Notes: a model not told the origin generated them from the letters alone. 64,000 bases of DNA from Pacificimonas flava (GCF_000342165.1 NZ_AMRV01000011.1:1-64000); one strand, 5' to 3'. Shown: positions 44,198 to 53,715, numbered from the stretch's first letter. A program made the numbers and translations.

Positions 44198-45387
44198 AGA
44201 TCCTGCACGTCCTCGATCATTCGCTGCCGCTGCACAGCGGATATTCCTTTCGCACGCGCGCGCTGATCGAGGGGCAGAAGCGGCGGGGCTGGACCCCCGT
44301 CATGATGACGACGCCCCGCCACCGGCAGGGCGGGCCGAACCCGGAACATGTCGATGGCCTGACCTTTCACCGAGCCCCCTCGCCCGGCCCCCTGCCGCTG
44401 CTGGGAGAGATCCGGGCAACGAGGCGGAAGGCCGCCGAGCTGATCGCAGCCGAGAAACCCGATATCGTCCATTGCCATTCGCCCGTCCTGACGTTCCTCG
44501 GCGCACGGGGAGCAGCGCAGGCGGCGGGCCTTCCCATCGTCTATGAAATCCGCGCCTTCTGGGAGGATGCGGCGGTCGGAAACGGCACGGGGCGTGAAGG
44601 CGACTTCAAATTTCGCCTGACGAAGGCCATGGAGACGTCCGCCTGCCGCCAAGCGGATGCGGTGGGGGCGATCTGCAACGGGCTGATTGACGATCTGAAG
44701 CGTCGCGGCATTGCGGAGGACAAGCTGTTTACCGTTCCGAACGCGGTCGACCTGACGCAGTTCGGAACGCCGGAACCGCGAGACGAGGCGCTGGCGGCAA
44801 GGCTGGGCTTTGAAGGTGCCGAGGTCATCGGCTTTCTGGGGTCCTTCTACGATTATGAGGGGCTGGACGAATTGATCGCCGCCATGCCCTCCATTCGCGC
44901 GCGTCGTCCCGCTGCGCGGCTGCTGCTGGTTGGCGGCGGCCCGATGGAGGCGGCCCTGAAGGCGCAGGTGGACGCGCTCGGCCTGTCGGACTGCGTGACC
45001 TTCACCGGACGCGTGCCCCATGCGGATGTGCCGCGCTATTACTCGCTGGTCGACATCCTGGCCTATCCGCGCAAGCCGATGCGCCTGACTGAGCTGGTGA
45101 CGCCCTTAAAACCGCTGGAGGCGATGGCGCAGGAAAAACTCGTCGTCGCAAGCGACGTCGGCGGTCACAAGGAGCTGATCGAGGATGGCGTGACCGGAAC
45201 CCTGTTCAAGGCCGGCAACCCGCAAGCCGCCGCGACGGCGGTCAGCGACCTTTTGGCCGAGCGGGAGAGCTGGCCGCAGCGTATTCAGACAGCCAAGCGC
45301 TGGGTGGCGGAGGCGCGAAACTGGGATCGGACCGTCGCCAATTATGCGCCGGTCTACGAAAGGCTGATTGACCGCCGCCGCAGCTGA
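44194..45387 (+). CDS. glycosyltransferase, exosortase A-associated (GT4)
   Basis: 397 residues with a GT-B fold. The start MKILHVLDHSLPLHSGYSFRTRALIEG is characteristic of sugar transferases encoded with PEP-CTERM/exosortase A systems (given here in two parts: MKILHVLDHSLPLHSG and YSFRTRALIEG). Later parts: VYEIRAFWEDAAVG, GFLGSFYDYEGLDELI, donor block RLTELVTPLKPLEAMAQEK and VASDVGGHKELI. It builds exopolysaccharide. It overlaps wecB (ATGA). The exosortase itself and its substrate proteins are outside the window. Confidence 0.9.
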   Translation: MKILHVLDHSLPLHSGYSFRTRALIEGQKRRGWTPVMMTTPRHRQGGPNPEHVDGLTFHRAPSPGPLPLLGEIRATRRKAAELIAAEKPDIVHCHSPVLTFLGARGAAQAAGLPIVYEIRAFWEDAAVGNGTGREGDFKFRLTKAMETSACRQADAVGAICNGLIDDLKRRGIAEDKLFTVPNAVDLTQFGTPEPRDEALAARLGFEGAEVIGFLGSFYDYEGLDELIAAMPSIRARRPAARLLLVGGGPMEAALKAQVDALGLSDCVTFTGRVPHADVPRYYSLVDILAYPRKPMRLTELVTPLKPLEAMAQEKLVVASDVGGHKELIEDGVTGTLFKAGNPQAAATAVSDLLAERESWPQRIQTAKRWVAEARNWDRTVANYAPVYERLIDRRRS

Positions 45388-45406
45388 CGACCGGGGGCGA
45401 GGCCAT

Positions 45407-46753
45407 CTAGCTGTTGAACTTCCCCGCCCGAACGAAGCAGCCATCGCCGGCAGCCTTGACTGCACGGCACAGCGTCTGCGCATCGGACACACTGTCGAAG
45501 CGGCCTACGGACAAGCGGTAATAGGTCGTGCCGTCGATATGCGTACGGCTGCGCATGGCGGTATAGTCGGCCAGAAACGCGCTCCGCGACTTCAGGACCT
45601 GCCAGTTGCTGCGCGCATCCTCCGCATTCATGTAGGACCCCAGCTGTACGAGCCATTCCCCCGCCTGCGCCGCCGTTGGCAGCGCTATGCGTGCCGCCGT
45701 ACCGTTCTGCGCTCTCGCCCGCGAAGGTTTCGATGCCGCCTGCGAACGGCGGGGCCGGAGCGGAGCGGCCTCGCCTGTTCGAACGAAGGCGTCCGGAGCG
45801 CTGTTCGTCTCGCGAGGCTCCGGTGCTGGGGCGGGCACCGGTAGCTCGGCGGACGTCACCACAGCCTCCACCGCCGCCCGCGGCCGATCTTCGGGCGATG
45901 CGGCTGCAATCCGCGTATCCTCCGGCGCATAGGCAAGTTCCAGCGGCCGCCCCGGATCCACCGTCTGCGGTGAAATGCCGAGCAGCGTCACGGTACGCCA
46001 CGCGCTGTCGTCGCTGACCGCCAATGCCGCCCAGGCCGCCACCCGCTTTTCCACCTGTTGCGGCGGCAGGTCGATGGCGGCGGTTGCCCGGGCGTCGTTC
46101 CAGCGACCGGCAAGCGCCATGGCCAGCGCCAGGTTCTGACGCGTGCGAGCCGTCGAGGCGCCGCTGCGAACGGCGCCCTCGAGCGTCGCAAGCCCCTGCG
46201 AGATGTCGCCCAGGAGGACTTCGGCGAGCCCGATATCGGCGACCCGCGCGGATATGGGACCGGCAGCGGCAAGCAGCGATCGCGCATCGGCGGTGTCGCC
46301 GAGCGCGAGCGCGGCAATCGCCGCGCCGATCTTGAGCTCCGGGTCCTGCGGTGCAAGCGCGATCAGGTCCGCATAGGCCTGACGCGCGGACCGGAAACGG
46401 CCCCCGGAAAAATAGGCCTGCGCAAGCGTCAGACGCGCGCCTGCCGCTCGCGGATCGGCGGCAATGGCGCGTTCTGCAAGCGCGGCGGCTTCATCGAAAT
46501 TCCCAGCGATCCGGGCCTTCTCGGCATTCTCGGCAAAACGATGGGCACTGCCCGCTGCGCCGCGATTTTCGAAGGGCGATGGACGCGTCATTCTTGCTTC
46601 GCGCTCAGCAAGTGTCCGTTCTATCAACGCGCGGGTCGCGGGTGCCTCGCCGAGCGTCGTCGGACCCGGCGTGCCGCCGGCGCACGCGGCCAGCAACAGG
46701 ACGGCGATATGCACGGCCGTCAGCGCTGCTATCCTGCTCCCGAATTTTGGCAT
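45407..46753 (-). CDS. TPR and SPOR domain lipoprotein
   Basis: 448 residues. A lipobox LAAC (Cys about 24) is followed by TPR-like repeats (about 75-250; NFDEAAALAERAIAADPRAAG, GGRFRSARQAYADLIALAP in parts). A Pro/Ala linker leads to a C-terminal SPOR domain (about 365-445; GEWLVQLGSYMNAEDARSNW, VGRFDSVSDAQTLC, GCFVRAG). SPOR domains bind glycan strands denuded of peptides, mostly at division sites. It is downstream of the ParA/RHH pair on the same strand (22 bp after the RHH gene), so it is probably in the same operon. Confidence 0.9.
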   Translation of the reverse strand: MPKFGSRIAALTAVHIAVLLLAACAGGTPGPTTLGEAPATRALIERTLAEREARMTRPSPFENRGAAGSAHRFAENAEKARIAGNFDEAAALAERAIAADPRAAGARLTLAQAYFSGGRFRSARQAYADLIALAPQDPELKIGAAIAALALGDTADARSLLAAAGPISARVADIGLAEVLLGDISQGLATLEGAVRSGASTARTRQNLALAMALAGRWNDARATAAIDLPPQQVEKRVAAWAALAVSDDSAWRTVTLLGISPQTVDPGRPLELAYAPEDTRIAAASPEDRPRAAVEAVVTSAELPVPAPAPEPRETNSAPDAFVRTGEAAPLRPRRSQAASKPSRARAQNGTAARIALPTAAQAGEWLVQLGSYMNAEDARSNWQVLKSRSAFLADYTAMRSRTHIDGTTYYRLSVGRFDSVSDAQTLCRAVKAAGDGCFVRAGKFNS

Positions 46754-46775
46754 GATCTTCGGTTCCTCTTGCCCT

Positions 46776-47435
46776 TCAGGCCGGCAGATCGGAGTGATGG
46801 CGCTCGAGATATTCGTCGAGCGCCTCCGTCAGCAGGCGCTGGGCACTGGTGTGGGAGAAGGCGCAGGCGAGACGCAGTTTCAGGTGACGCTGCTTGTCGA
46901 GCCGAAGGGTGAAGGCGGATTTTGCGTTCATTCCCGGAACGGCGCGCATTTTTGGCGCCGAAGCGTCTCTCTCTTCCTCCTGCGGATTGCTTTCGCTCGA
47001 TTCCGCGCGAAGCCGGGCGAGAAAGGCGTCCTGCTCTGCACGGTCGTCGGCCGCAAGCCTTGCGCCCGCTTCCGCCTCCCAGACACCCTCGGACATTTGC
47101 GGCGTTGCCGACAGCCCGGCGGCGAGATCCCACTGCTGTCGTCGTGCCGGAGACATGGATGCGGCAGCCGAGAAACTCGCGGAGGCCGTATCCGCCGGAG
47201 CGACGATGCCGGTAACCTTTTCGCTCGGCAGCAGCGAGGCGCGCTGTTCGGGGGTCAGCATATCGGCGCTCATCGCCTCCGCGCCGCCCATATCGTTCCA
47301 CCCGCAATCATCGTCGGCGGCGGAGGGATCCCCCGCGTCGAAGCGGTAGGCCTGCGGCCGCATGGCGGGCCGGGCGCCGCCCTTGCGCGCCAGAAGGCTG
47401 CCGGTCAGCGCGCCGAAGGCTTTTTCCTGCATCAT
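46776..47435 (-). CDS. ParA-associated protein with C-terminal ribbon-helix-helix-like segment
   Basis: 219 residues from ATG 47435 (MMQEKAFGALTGSLLARKGG). The first 160 residues are low complexity, Ala/Asp/Ser-rich and likely disordered. The last 50 (SAFTLRLDKQRHLKLRLACAF, then TSAQRLLTEALDEYL) resemble a ribbon-helix-helix DNA-binding unit: a short strand, then two helices. It follows the ParA gene with a 32-bp gap, the order expected of a ParA plus adaptor pair. DNA binding is inferred from pattern only; the N-terminal motif may contact ParA. Confidence 0.6.
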   Translation of the reverse strand: MMQEKAFGALTGSLLARKGGARPAMRPQAYRFDAGDPSAADDDCGWNDMGGAEAMSADMLTPEQRASLLPSEKVTGIVAPADTASASFSAAASMSPARRQQWDLAAGLSATPQMSEGVWEAEAGARLAADDRAEQDAFLARLRAESSESNPQEEERDASAPKMRAVPGMNAKSAFTLRLDKQRHLKLRLACAFSHTSAQRLLTEALDEYLERHHSDLPA

Positions 47436-47467
47436 GATCGTCGAACGCCCCCTGACTGAACCGGAAC

Positions 47468-48184
47468 CTAAAGCGCCGCCTTGCGGCCGAAGCCGCCGGC
47501 ACCGCGCGGCCGCGGGGCGGCAATGGCGGCGTGCCCGGGCGCGTTGAACACGGTGCGGCGGAAATTCCGTTCCAGCCGGCCGGCAACATAGGACCAGAGC
47601 TGTTCCATCTCGCCCGCGGACTTGCACTTCGGATCGACCTCCATGACGGTGCGGCCATCGATCATGGAGGCGGCATAGTCCGTGCGGTGGTGCATGGTGA
47701 CGGGGGCCAGCGTGCCGTGCTGCGACAGCGCGACAGCGGCTTCGTAGGTGATCTTCGCCCGGGCGGTCGCGGCATTGATGACGAAGATCAGCGGCTTGCC
47801 GGCCCGTTCGCACAGATCGACCGTGGCACCGGCAGCGCGCAGATCATGCGGGCTGGGGCGCGTCGGAATGACGACGAGTTCGGCAACGGAGAGAACGCTC
47901 TGGATCGCCACCGTAATCGCCGGAGGTGTATCAATGACCGCGAGTTTGAAGCCCTGCCCGCGCAGAGCCTCCAGATCCGTCGTCAGCCGCGCGACGGTTG
48001 TCTGCGCGAACGCGGGCGCCTCGCTTTGCCGCTCGTTCCACCAGTCGGCGAGCGAGCCCTGCGGATCGATGTCGATTAGGACGACCGGACCGGCCCCCGC
48101 TCGCTCCGCCTGCACCGCGAGGTGACCCGACAGGGTCGTCTTGCCCGATCCGCCCTTCTGAGACGCAATGGCCAGAACCCGCAT
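47468..48184 (-). CDS. ParA/MinD-like ATPase
   Basis: 238 residues from ATG 48184. The deviant Walker A QKGGSGKTT (residues 9-17), the switch I ID-PQGSLADWWNER, and switch II VIDTPPAI are intact, so it should be a dimerising P-loop ATPase that positions cargo on the nucleoid or membrane. It has no obvious N-terminal helix-turn-helix. Next to it are an RHH-like protein and SPOR lipoproteins, not ParB, so it is not the chromosomal parAB system. A strong ribosome site (GGGGGA) precedes the start. The upstream GTG at 48211 is less likely. Confidence 0.92.
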   Translation of the reverse strand: MRVLAIASQKGGSGKTTLSGHLAVQAERAGAGPVVLIDIDPQGSLADWWNERQSEAPAFAQTTVARLTTDLEALRGQGFKLAVIDTPPAITVAIQSVLSVAELVVIPTRPSPHDLRAAGATVDLCERAGKPLIFVINAATARAKITYEAAVALSQHGTLAPVTMHHRTDYAASMIDGRTVMEVDPKCKSAGEMEQLWSYVAGRLERNFRRTVFNAPGHAAIAAPRPRGAGGFGRKAAL

Positions 48185-48348
48185 GATGTCCCCCGAATCT
48201 TTTTGGCCCACTGTTCGAGGGTGGAGACATGCGCCGATATGGCCTAATTTTCGGTAAAGGCGGGTTCACTGGGTATTCAAGCAGCCTATTGCTATAGGCG
48301 CGGACGATTGAAAGGAGCAGGCGTCTCCGCACGCGTTCAGGACAGGTG

Positions 48349-49323
48349 ATGATGATGAAGCGTTTCGGCCCGGTGCAGGCGGCCCTTTTTCTTGCGGCAC
48401 TGTCGGCGCTGCCCCTTGGCGCCTTTCCCGCATCGGCGCAGACGGCTGCGGAGGAAAGCGACGATGTCGAACGCGGTATCGCCGAGTGGCAGGCCGGTGA
48501 TTACCGCGCGGCGGTCATGACATGGCTGCCGGCTGCCGCGCGCGGCAATGCGCACGCGCTGTTCAATTTGGGCCTGGCGCACCGACAGGGCCGCGGGGTG
48601 CCCCAGGACATGGGGAAGGCGGAGGATTTCTTTCGCCGAGCAGCCGCCAAGGGCCATGCGCCGGCACGAACCTATGTCGGCATCTTCCTCGCCAAACGCG
48701 GAGAGACGGCCGAAGCCATCGATCTGTGGCAACAATCGGCGCGAGAGGGCGATCCCTATGCGCGCTACATGCTGGGCGTTCGCTATTTCAACGGCAAGGA
48801 TCTGAAAAAGGACGTACCGCGCGCCTATGGCTACATGCTGGTCGCCTCGAACGCCGGTCTGACGCAGGCCGGAAAGGCACTTCGCCGGATGGACGAACTG
48901 GTCAGCCCGGAGGAGCGCCAGGCGGGCGAACGGATCGCGGCGCAGCTGAGCGCCCCCGGAACGCCGGCACCGGCCGCGGGAACGCCCGGTGCGCCTGCCA
49001 TTGCCAACGTGCCCGTGCCCGCCCCGCGCCCGCAGGCTTCGACTGCGTCCGCATCCTCCAGCCGCAGCCGCCCGGCCGCCGCGACCGGCGACTACCGCGT
49101 GCAGCTTGGTGCCTTCTCGCGCCGGGAACTGGCAGAGGCGGGCTGGAAAGCCATGCAGGCCCGCCATCCGGCCGTTCTTTCGGGCCTTTCCCCCGTCTAT
49201 GCCCAATTCGAGGGCGGATACCGGTTGCAGGTCGGCGGCTTTCCCGCACGGGGCGGGGCAGCCTCCCTATGCGCACGGATCCAGGATGCGGGTCAGCCCT
49301 GCTTCGTGGCGGCGGCAAACTGA
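48349..49323 (+). CDS. Sel1-like repeat and SPOR domain protein
   Basis: About 324 residues. A signal peptide (FLAALSALPLGAFPASAQ) leads into Sel1-like repeats (about 60-180; AHALFNLGLAHRQGRGV, AAKGHAPARTYVGIF, YARYMLGVRYFNG). A Pro/Ala linker and a SPOR domain (about 245-322; YRVQLGAFSRRELAEAGW, YRLQVGGFPARGGA, PCFVAAA) follow. The start is one of a GTG-ATG-ATG-ATG run (48346, 48349, 48352, 48355). The ribosome site AGGACAGG fits the later ones. It is divergent from the parA gene with about 160 bp between, and is expected in the periplasm on peptidoglycan. Confidence 0.9.
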   Translation: MMMKRFGPVQAALFLAALSALPLGAFPASAQTAAEESDDVERGIAEWQAGDYRAAVMTWLPAAARGNAHALFNLGLAHRQGRGVPQDMGKAEDFFRRAAAKGHAPARTYVGIFLAKRGETAEAIDLWQQSAREGDPYARYMLGVRYFNGKDLKKDVPRAYGYMLVASNAGLTQAGKALRRMDELVSPEERQAGERIAAQLSAPGTPAPAAGTPGAPAIANVPVPAPRPQASTASASSSRSRPAAATGDYRVQLGAFSRRELAEAGWKAMQARHPAVLSGLSPVYAQFEGGYRLQVGGFPARGGAASLCARIQDAGQPCFVAAAN

Positions 49324-49415
49324 GCGGCGAAGCGCGTTAACGGAATTTTTGGCGAGCCCGCTTAGGCGTTCCCACTTCGCCCGATTGCAGTCAGCCGCCA
49401 CAACCAGGAGTCGTG

Positions 49416-49769
49416 ATGTCCGATACCCTCCGGTCCAATAATGCCGGCTGCGTGTCGTTTCCTTCTGCGCGAGGCCCTGCGGATCCACCGGTCTGCATTC
49501 TGGACGCGGAAGTCGGGCAATGGCCGTGCCGAATCCGCAGCCTTTCGGCGCGGGGTGCCTTTCTGGAGATGGTTGCCCGCCCGCCCCTCGGAACGGAGGT
49601 CTATCTCTTCCACCCGGAGGTCGGGGCGATCGTGGCGGACGTGTCCGCCCACAGGCTCGACGGCATCGCGGTCGAATTCATCCTGACGGAAGAATCGAGC
49701 GCGTTCGCCATCGCGGTCCATGCTCATGACATGACGCGGCCCGCCGATCCTGCACAGCGCGCCGGATAA
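49416..49769 (+). CDS. PilZ-like domain protein
   Basis: 117 residues. The core CRIRSLSARGAFLEM...PPLGTEVYLFHPEVG...VADVSAHRLDGIAVEF has the shape of a PilZ beta-barrel. The usual RxxxR and DxSxxG cyclic-di-GMP motifs are partly seen as CRIRSLSARG and a weak later part. The N-terminal RxxxR signature is not clear, so c-di-GMP binding is uncertain. It follows the Sel1/SPOR gene after 92 bp and converges on serB with a 7-bp gap. Confidence 0.65.
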   Translation: MSDTLRSNNAGCVSFPSARGPADPPVCILDAEVGQWPCRIRSLSARGAFLEMVARPPLGTEVYLFHPEVGAIVADVSAHRLDGIAVEFILTEESSAFAIAVHAHDMTRPADPAQRAG

Positions 49770-49776
49770 GCCGCCG

Positions 49777-50658
49777 CTAATCCGCGGAACAGGTCCAGCG
49801 CCGCTGCGGGATGCCGAGAGCAAACAGGATCGCCGTCAGATCGCCGTTCCGTATGCGTGCGTCCGCCGCCTCCGCCAGGGCAGGCTTCGCCCTGTAGGCG
49901 AGGCCAAGGCCGGCAGCCCTGACCATCTGCAGGTCGTTGGCGCCGTCGCCGACGGCAATTGCCGCCGATACAGGAACGCCCATCTGCCGCGCTTCGGAGA
50001 GCAGCAGCGCCTTCTTGGCCACCGCATCGACGACGGCCCCGTCAAGGTCGCCGGTCAGACGGTCGGCGCCCAGCCCCAGCACATTGGCCTGGACCACGTC
50101 GAACCCAAGCGCATCCGCGACCGGCTGCGCGAATGCTGTGAAGCCGCCGGACACCAGAACCGTGCGTACGCGCTCTGCCCGCAGTGTCGCGATCAGCGTT
50201 TCGGCGCCCGGCGTGAAGCGCACCCGTTCTTCGCGGCAGCGGTCGATGGCGCTGCGATCGAGTCCCTTCAGAAGCGAAACGCGCCGGCGGAGGGCAGCCT
50301 CGAAATCGAGTTCACCGCGCATCGCCGCCTCCGTCACCGCGGCAACCTCCGCCTTCAGGTTGGCGAAGTCGGCAAGCTCGTCGATACATTCGACGGCAAT
50401 CATGGTCGAATCCATGTCGGCGACGAACAGGCGGCGCTGCCGCTCGGATTGCCGCTGAACGAAGACGTCGGCGTGCGGCAGCGCCGCCTCGATTCGAACC
50501 GTCAGCGCCCCGGCATCGACGTTTTCTACGGGCAAGGACAGATCGGCCGCGCGGTCATCTGCAAGCCAGCCTGCGAAGGTGCCGCCGGAAATTTCGCTGG
50601 CGAGCGACACATCTGCGTCCGATAGTGTCGGCGTGCCGACCAGAGTGACTGAAAACAT
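49777..50658 (-). CDS. serB: phosphoserine phosphatase
   Basis: 293 residues from ATG 50658. The HAD nucleophile motif is VADMDSTMIA (DxDST, about 81-85), followed by the Ser/Thr motif VLVSGGFTAFA, the Lys of AVAKKALLL, and GDGANDLQM with the metal-binding Asp pair. The N-terminal 70 residues resemble the ACT-like sensing part of SerB, with little sequence similarity. It makes serine from phosphoserine. Its start overlaps the start of divergent miaA by 14 bp. The longer frame open to 50769 is not used because it would cover miaA. Confidence 0.93.
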   Translation of the reverse strand: MFSVTLVGTPTLSDADVSLASEISGGTFAGWLADDRAADLSLPVENVDAGALTVRIEAALPHADVFVQRQSERQRRLFVADMDSTMIAVECIDELADFANLKAEVAAVTEAAMRGELDFEAALRRRVSLLKGLDRSAIDRCREERVRFTPGAETLIATLRAERVRTVLVSGGFTAFAQPVADALGFDVVQANVLGLGADRLTGDLDGAVVDAVAKKALLLSEARQMGVPVSAAIAVGDGANDLQMVRAAGLGLAYRAKPALAEAADARIRNGDLTAILFALGIPQRRWTCSAD

Positions 50659-51541
50659 CGAAAACCTTCCCGAAAAACCGCCGCTGGCGGTCATCGCAGG
50701 ACCGACCGCCAGCGGCAAGTCCGCGCGCGCGCTTGCGCTGGCGAAGAGCCTTAACGGCGTGATTATCAATGCGGACGCATCGCAGCTTTACAGCGATCTG
50801 CGGGTGCTGTCGGCGCGGCCCGACCGGGAAGAGGAAGCGGAGGCGCCCCATCGGCTGTACGGCCTCACCGATGCGGCGCAGGCCTGTTCCGCCGCGACCT
50901 GGGCGGAGATGGCGAAGCGGGAGATCGTGGCGGCCCATGAGAGCGGCCGGCTGCCAATCCTCGTCGGGGGCACCGGCCTCTATCTCAATACGCTGCTGCG
51001 CGGCCTTGCGCCGGTTCCGGAGATCGATGCACCCGTGCGCGCCGGAGTACGCGAACTCTCGACCACCGCGCTGGCAGCCGCACTGTCGCGGGAGGACGAG
51101 AAAATGGCCGCACGGCTGCGGCCCAGCGATACGCAGAGGCTTGCGCGCGCGCTGGAGGTCATGCGCTCCACCGGCGTCTCGCTGGCCGACTGGCAGGAAC
51201 GCCGGCAGGGCGGGATCGCGGGGTCCGTGAGGCTGACGGTCGAGATCGTCGACCGACCGCGGGCAGATCTTTATGCCCGCTGCGATGCGCGCTTCGACGC
51301 CATGCTGGCCGGCGGCGCGCTGGAGGAGGTTCGCGCGCTGATGGGGCGCGGTCTCAGCGCGGACCTACCGGCGATGAAGGCCATCGGCGTGCCGCCGCTC
51401 GCCGCCCATCTGGCGGGACAGACGACCCTTGCCGAAGCGACCGAACTCGCAAAACGGGATACGCGGCGCTACGCGAAGCGCCAGCAGACCTGGTTTCGCA
51501 CACAGATGCGCTGGGCAGCACAGGCCCTCACGCGCGGCTGA
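50645..51541 (+). CDS. miaA: tRNA dimethylallyltransferase
   Basis: 298 residues. It adds dimethylallyl to A37 of tRNAs reading UNN codons. The P-loop AGPTASGKS (about 19-27), NADASQLYSDL, VGGTGLYLNTLL, and the tail block ATELAKRDTRRYAKRQQTWFR are typical. The GTG start at 50645 (VTENIENLPE) places the P-loop near residue 20, as usual; an alternative start at 50579 would lie wholly inside serB. No good ribosome site is visible, so it may be leaderless or initiate from within serB. Confidence 0.9.
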   Translation: MTENIENLPEKPPLAVIAGPTASGKSARALALAKSLNGVIINADASQLYSDLRVLSARPDREEEAEAPHRLYGLTDAAQACSAATWAEMAKREIVAAHESGRLPILVGGTGLYLNTLLRGLAPVPEIDAPVRAGVRELSTTALAAALSREDEKMAARLRPSDTQRLARALEVMRSTGVSLADWQERRQGGIAGSVRLTVEIVDRPRADLYARCDARFDAMLAGGALEEVRALMGRGLSADLPAMKAIGVPPLAAHLAGQTTLAEATELAKRDTRRYAKRQQTWFRTQMRWAAQALTRG

Positions 51542-51548
51542 GGCAAGC

Positions 51549-53519
51549 CTATCCGTCGACCGCACGCCGTATGGCGATCGCAAGCTGGTCCACCGTGTAG
51601 GGTTTCCGCAAAAGATCGCCCGGCGGATCCAGTTCCCTTGCATCGACGCCGGCTGCCTGCGTGTAGCCACTGGTGTAGAGAACATTGATGTCCGGGTAGT
51701 CGCTGCGAGCCGCGCGCGCGAGCTGGTCGCCGCTTTTTCCCGGCATGACGATGTCGGTGAAGAGCAGGGAAAAGGCACCGTCCTTCTGCGCCAGGATTTC
51801 AAGCGCAGCATCAGCGGACTCTGCCGCTTCCACCTCGTACCCCATCTCGCGAAGAACATCGACGGTCAGGTTCCGGAGCTGATCCTGGTCTTCAACGATC
51901 AGGACGCGCTCTCCGGGCCGCGCTTCCGGCATGAATCCCACCGGATCGGCATCCAGCCGAACGAACTCCTGCCGATGCTCCCCCTCTGGCAGGAACAGGC
52001 GGATGGTGGTTCCCTTGCCGGGTTCGGATTCAATCTCGATGGCGCCGCCCGACTGGATGACGAACCCGTGAACCTGGCTGAGGCCGAGCCCCGTCCCCTT
52101 GCCCACCGGCTTCGTCGTGAAGAACGGCTCGTATACCTTTGCCAGAACGTCGGCGGGCATACCTTCTCCGGTATCGGCGATGGAAATGGCGGCATAGATT
52201 CCCGGAGCCAGAACATGGCCGTTCAGATCGCGGGCCGTTTTCAGTTCCTCGCGAGCGCTGGCGATGTTCAACGTCCCACCCGCCGGCATCGCATCCCGGG
52301 CATTCGCTCCCAGATTGATGATGACGTTTTCAAGCTCTGCAGTGTCGACGAACACGGGCGGCGCATCGGTCGCGAAATCGAAGTCGATCTGGATCTGCTC
52401 ACCCAGCGTCCGCTGCAGAAAGTCCCGCAGGTTCCCGAGAAGCTCGTTCGTGTCCGTCACCTGAGGCTTCAGCGACTGCTGACGTGAGAAGGCAAGAAGC
52501 CGCGCCGTAAGCGTGGCGGCACGGTCGGCGCCCTCGAGCGCATTGTCGATCAGGCGCTGGAGCTTCTCATCGTCCCTCGTGCGGCGTTTCAGGAGATCGA
52601 GACTCCCGATCACGACCGAGAGCATATTGTTGAAATCGTGTGCGATGCCGCCGGTCAGCTGGCCCACCGCCTCCATGCGCTGGGCCTGACGCAGGCGTGC
52701 CTCCGCCGATTCGCGCGAGTGCGCCTCGGCAATCAGCCGCTCGTTGGCGACCGTGAGTTCCTGCGTACGCTCCGCAACGGCTGCTTCCAGAGCCTCATTC
52801 TGCGCCTCGATCAGATGCTCGCGCTCTGCCGCTCGGTAGGCGCGGGTCAGGAGCGCCGCGAGCGCTATGACCGCCACCAGCGCGGCCACCAGAAGCGCCG
52901 TTCCGAAGATGGCCAGGCGCTGAATTGATTCAGAGGTCTCCGATTCGGCGGTGGCGAGCGCCGTGCGCCGCTCTTCCAGCCGAACTTCTTCCTGACGGCG
53001 AATTTCCTCCGTCATTTCACGAATCTGTTCCATGAGGCGGCGGCCATAGCCGGTACTGATGTCCTGCCTTGCGGCAGAAACATCCCCACGTTCGACCATG
53101 CCGACAACGCCCGCCATCTCCTCGAGCTTCAACTGCGCAATGGTGCGCAGCGAGTCGATGGTGGCAGCGTCCACCGCGTCATCACCGATGAGCCGCGCAA
53201 GCGTATCGATACGAGGCTGCACGCGTGAGACATTCTCATTGTAGGGATCGAGAAACACCGGATTTTGCGTCAGTGCAAAGCCGCGCTGGCCACGCTCCGC
53301 ATCCTGCAGGGCGTCGTAGACTGCCGCTGCAGCCGAGATGGTTGCGTTCGACTGCGAATAAAGCTGCCCAGCCTCCAGCCGCGCGCCGTCGTCGCCGACC
53401 GCCTGCTGAAACGCGGCCGCGCTGAGAACACCGATCCCGACGAGGCCCGCAACCAGAGCGAAAAGCGCCGCCACCCAAAGATAAAGTTGCCGCGCGGTTC
53501 GCGGCACGGATTGATTCAT
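51549..53519 (-). CDS. hybrid sensor histidine kinase with CHASE3-like domain and receiver
   Basis: 656 residues. Two transmembrane helices (about 12-38 and 205-228) enclose a CHASE3-like periplasmic segment (about 40-200; [21 protein letters not shown] in part). Then come a short coiled coil, HisKA with [10 protein letters not shown] (His about 293), HATPase with [10 protein letters not shown] (N box), DTGEGM and [11 protein letters not shown], and a C-terminal receiver with phosphoacceptor in [10 protein letters not shown] (about 589). It lies between miaA and ilvB, and no cognate output gene is adjacent. The signal sensed is unknown. The start [11 protein letters not shown] at 53519 is chosen because it precedes the first helix directly. 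Confidence 0.91.
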   Translation of the reverse strand: MNQSVPRTARQLYLWVAALFALVAGLVGIGVLSAAAFQQAVGDDGARLEAGQLYSQSNATISAAAAVYDALQDAERGQRGFALTQNPVFLDPYNENVSRVQPRIDTLARLIGDDAVDAATIDSLRTIAQLKLEEMAGVVGMVERGDVSAARQDISTGYGRRLMEQIREMTEEIRRQEEVRLEERRTALATAESETSESIQRLAIFGTALLVAALVAVIALAALLTRAYRAAEREHLIEAQNEALEAAVAERTQELTVANERLIAEAHSRESAEARLRQAQRMEAVGQLTGGIAHDFNNMLSVVIGSLDLLKRRTRDDEKLQRLIDNALEGADRAATLTARLLAFSRQQSLKPQVTDTNELLGNLRDFLQRTLGEQIQIDFDFATDAPPVFVDTAELENVIINLGANARDAMPAGGTLNIASAREELKTARDLNGHVLAPGIYAAISIADTGEGMPADVLAKVYEPFFTTKPVGKGTGLGLSQVHGFVIQSGGAIEIESEPGKGTTIRLFLPEGEHRQEFVRLDADPVGFMPEARPGERVLIVEDQDQLRNLTVDVLREMGYEVEAAESADAALEILAQKDGAFSLLFTDIVMPGKSGDQLARAARSDYPDINVLYTSGYTQAAGVDARELDPPGDLLRKPYTVDQLAIAIRRAVDG

Positions 53520-53557
53520 ATCAATACTCTTAGCGGTTCGCGGGCGCGATGTAGACC

Positions 53558-53575
53558 CACCTCTGTGGTGAGGTG
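53558..53575. promoter_or_regulatory. palindrome CACCTC-N6-GAGGTG upstream of ilvB
   Basis: An inverted repeat with 6-bp arms lies 141-158 bp before the ilvB start and 39-56 bp before the divergent kinase start. It could be an operator for either gene. The factor is unknown. Confidence 0.3.
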
Positions 53576-53599
53576 AATTGCAATATTGGGTTGATTTGC

Positions 53600-53612
53600 G
53601 ACATTTAATGTC
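53600..53612. promoter_or_regulatory. palindrome GACATT-T-AATGTC upstream of ilvB
   Basis: A perfect 6-bp-arm dyad around a single T, about 104-116 bp before the ilvB start, in the 196-bp AT-richer gap. Its place near the likely ilvB promoter makes it an operator candidate, for example for a branched-chain amino acid regulator. No factor can be named. Confidence 0.3.
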
Positions 53613-53715
53613 TCGATATGATGTTGAATGGACATTCCCTGTCTGGTAGCGGCCCCTCTCCGCAGACGGTAAAAGCCGCTTCCGCGGGCAGAAACGGAAA
53701 TGGGAACTACGGAAA

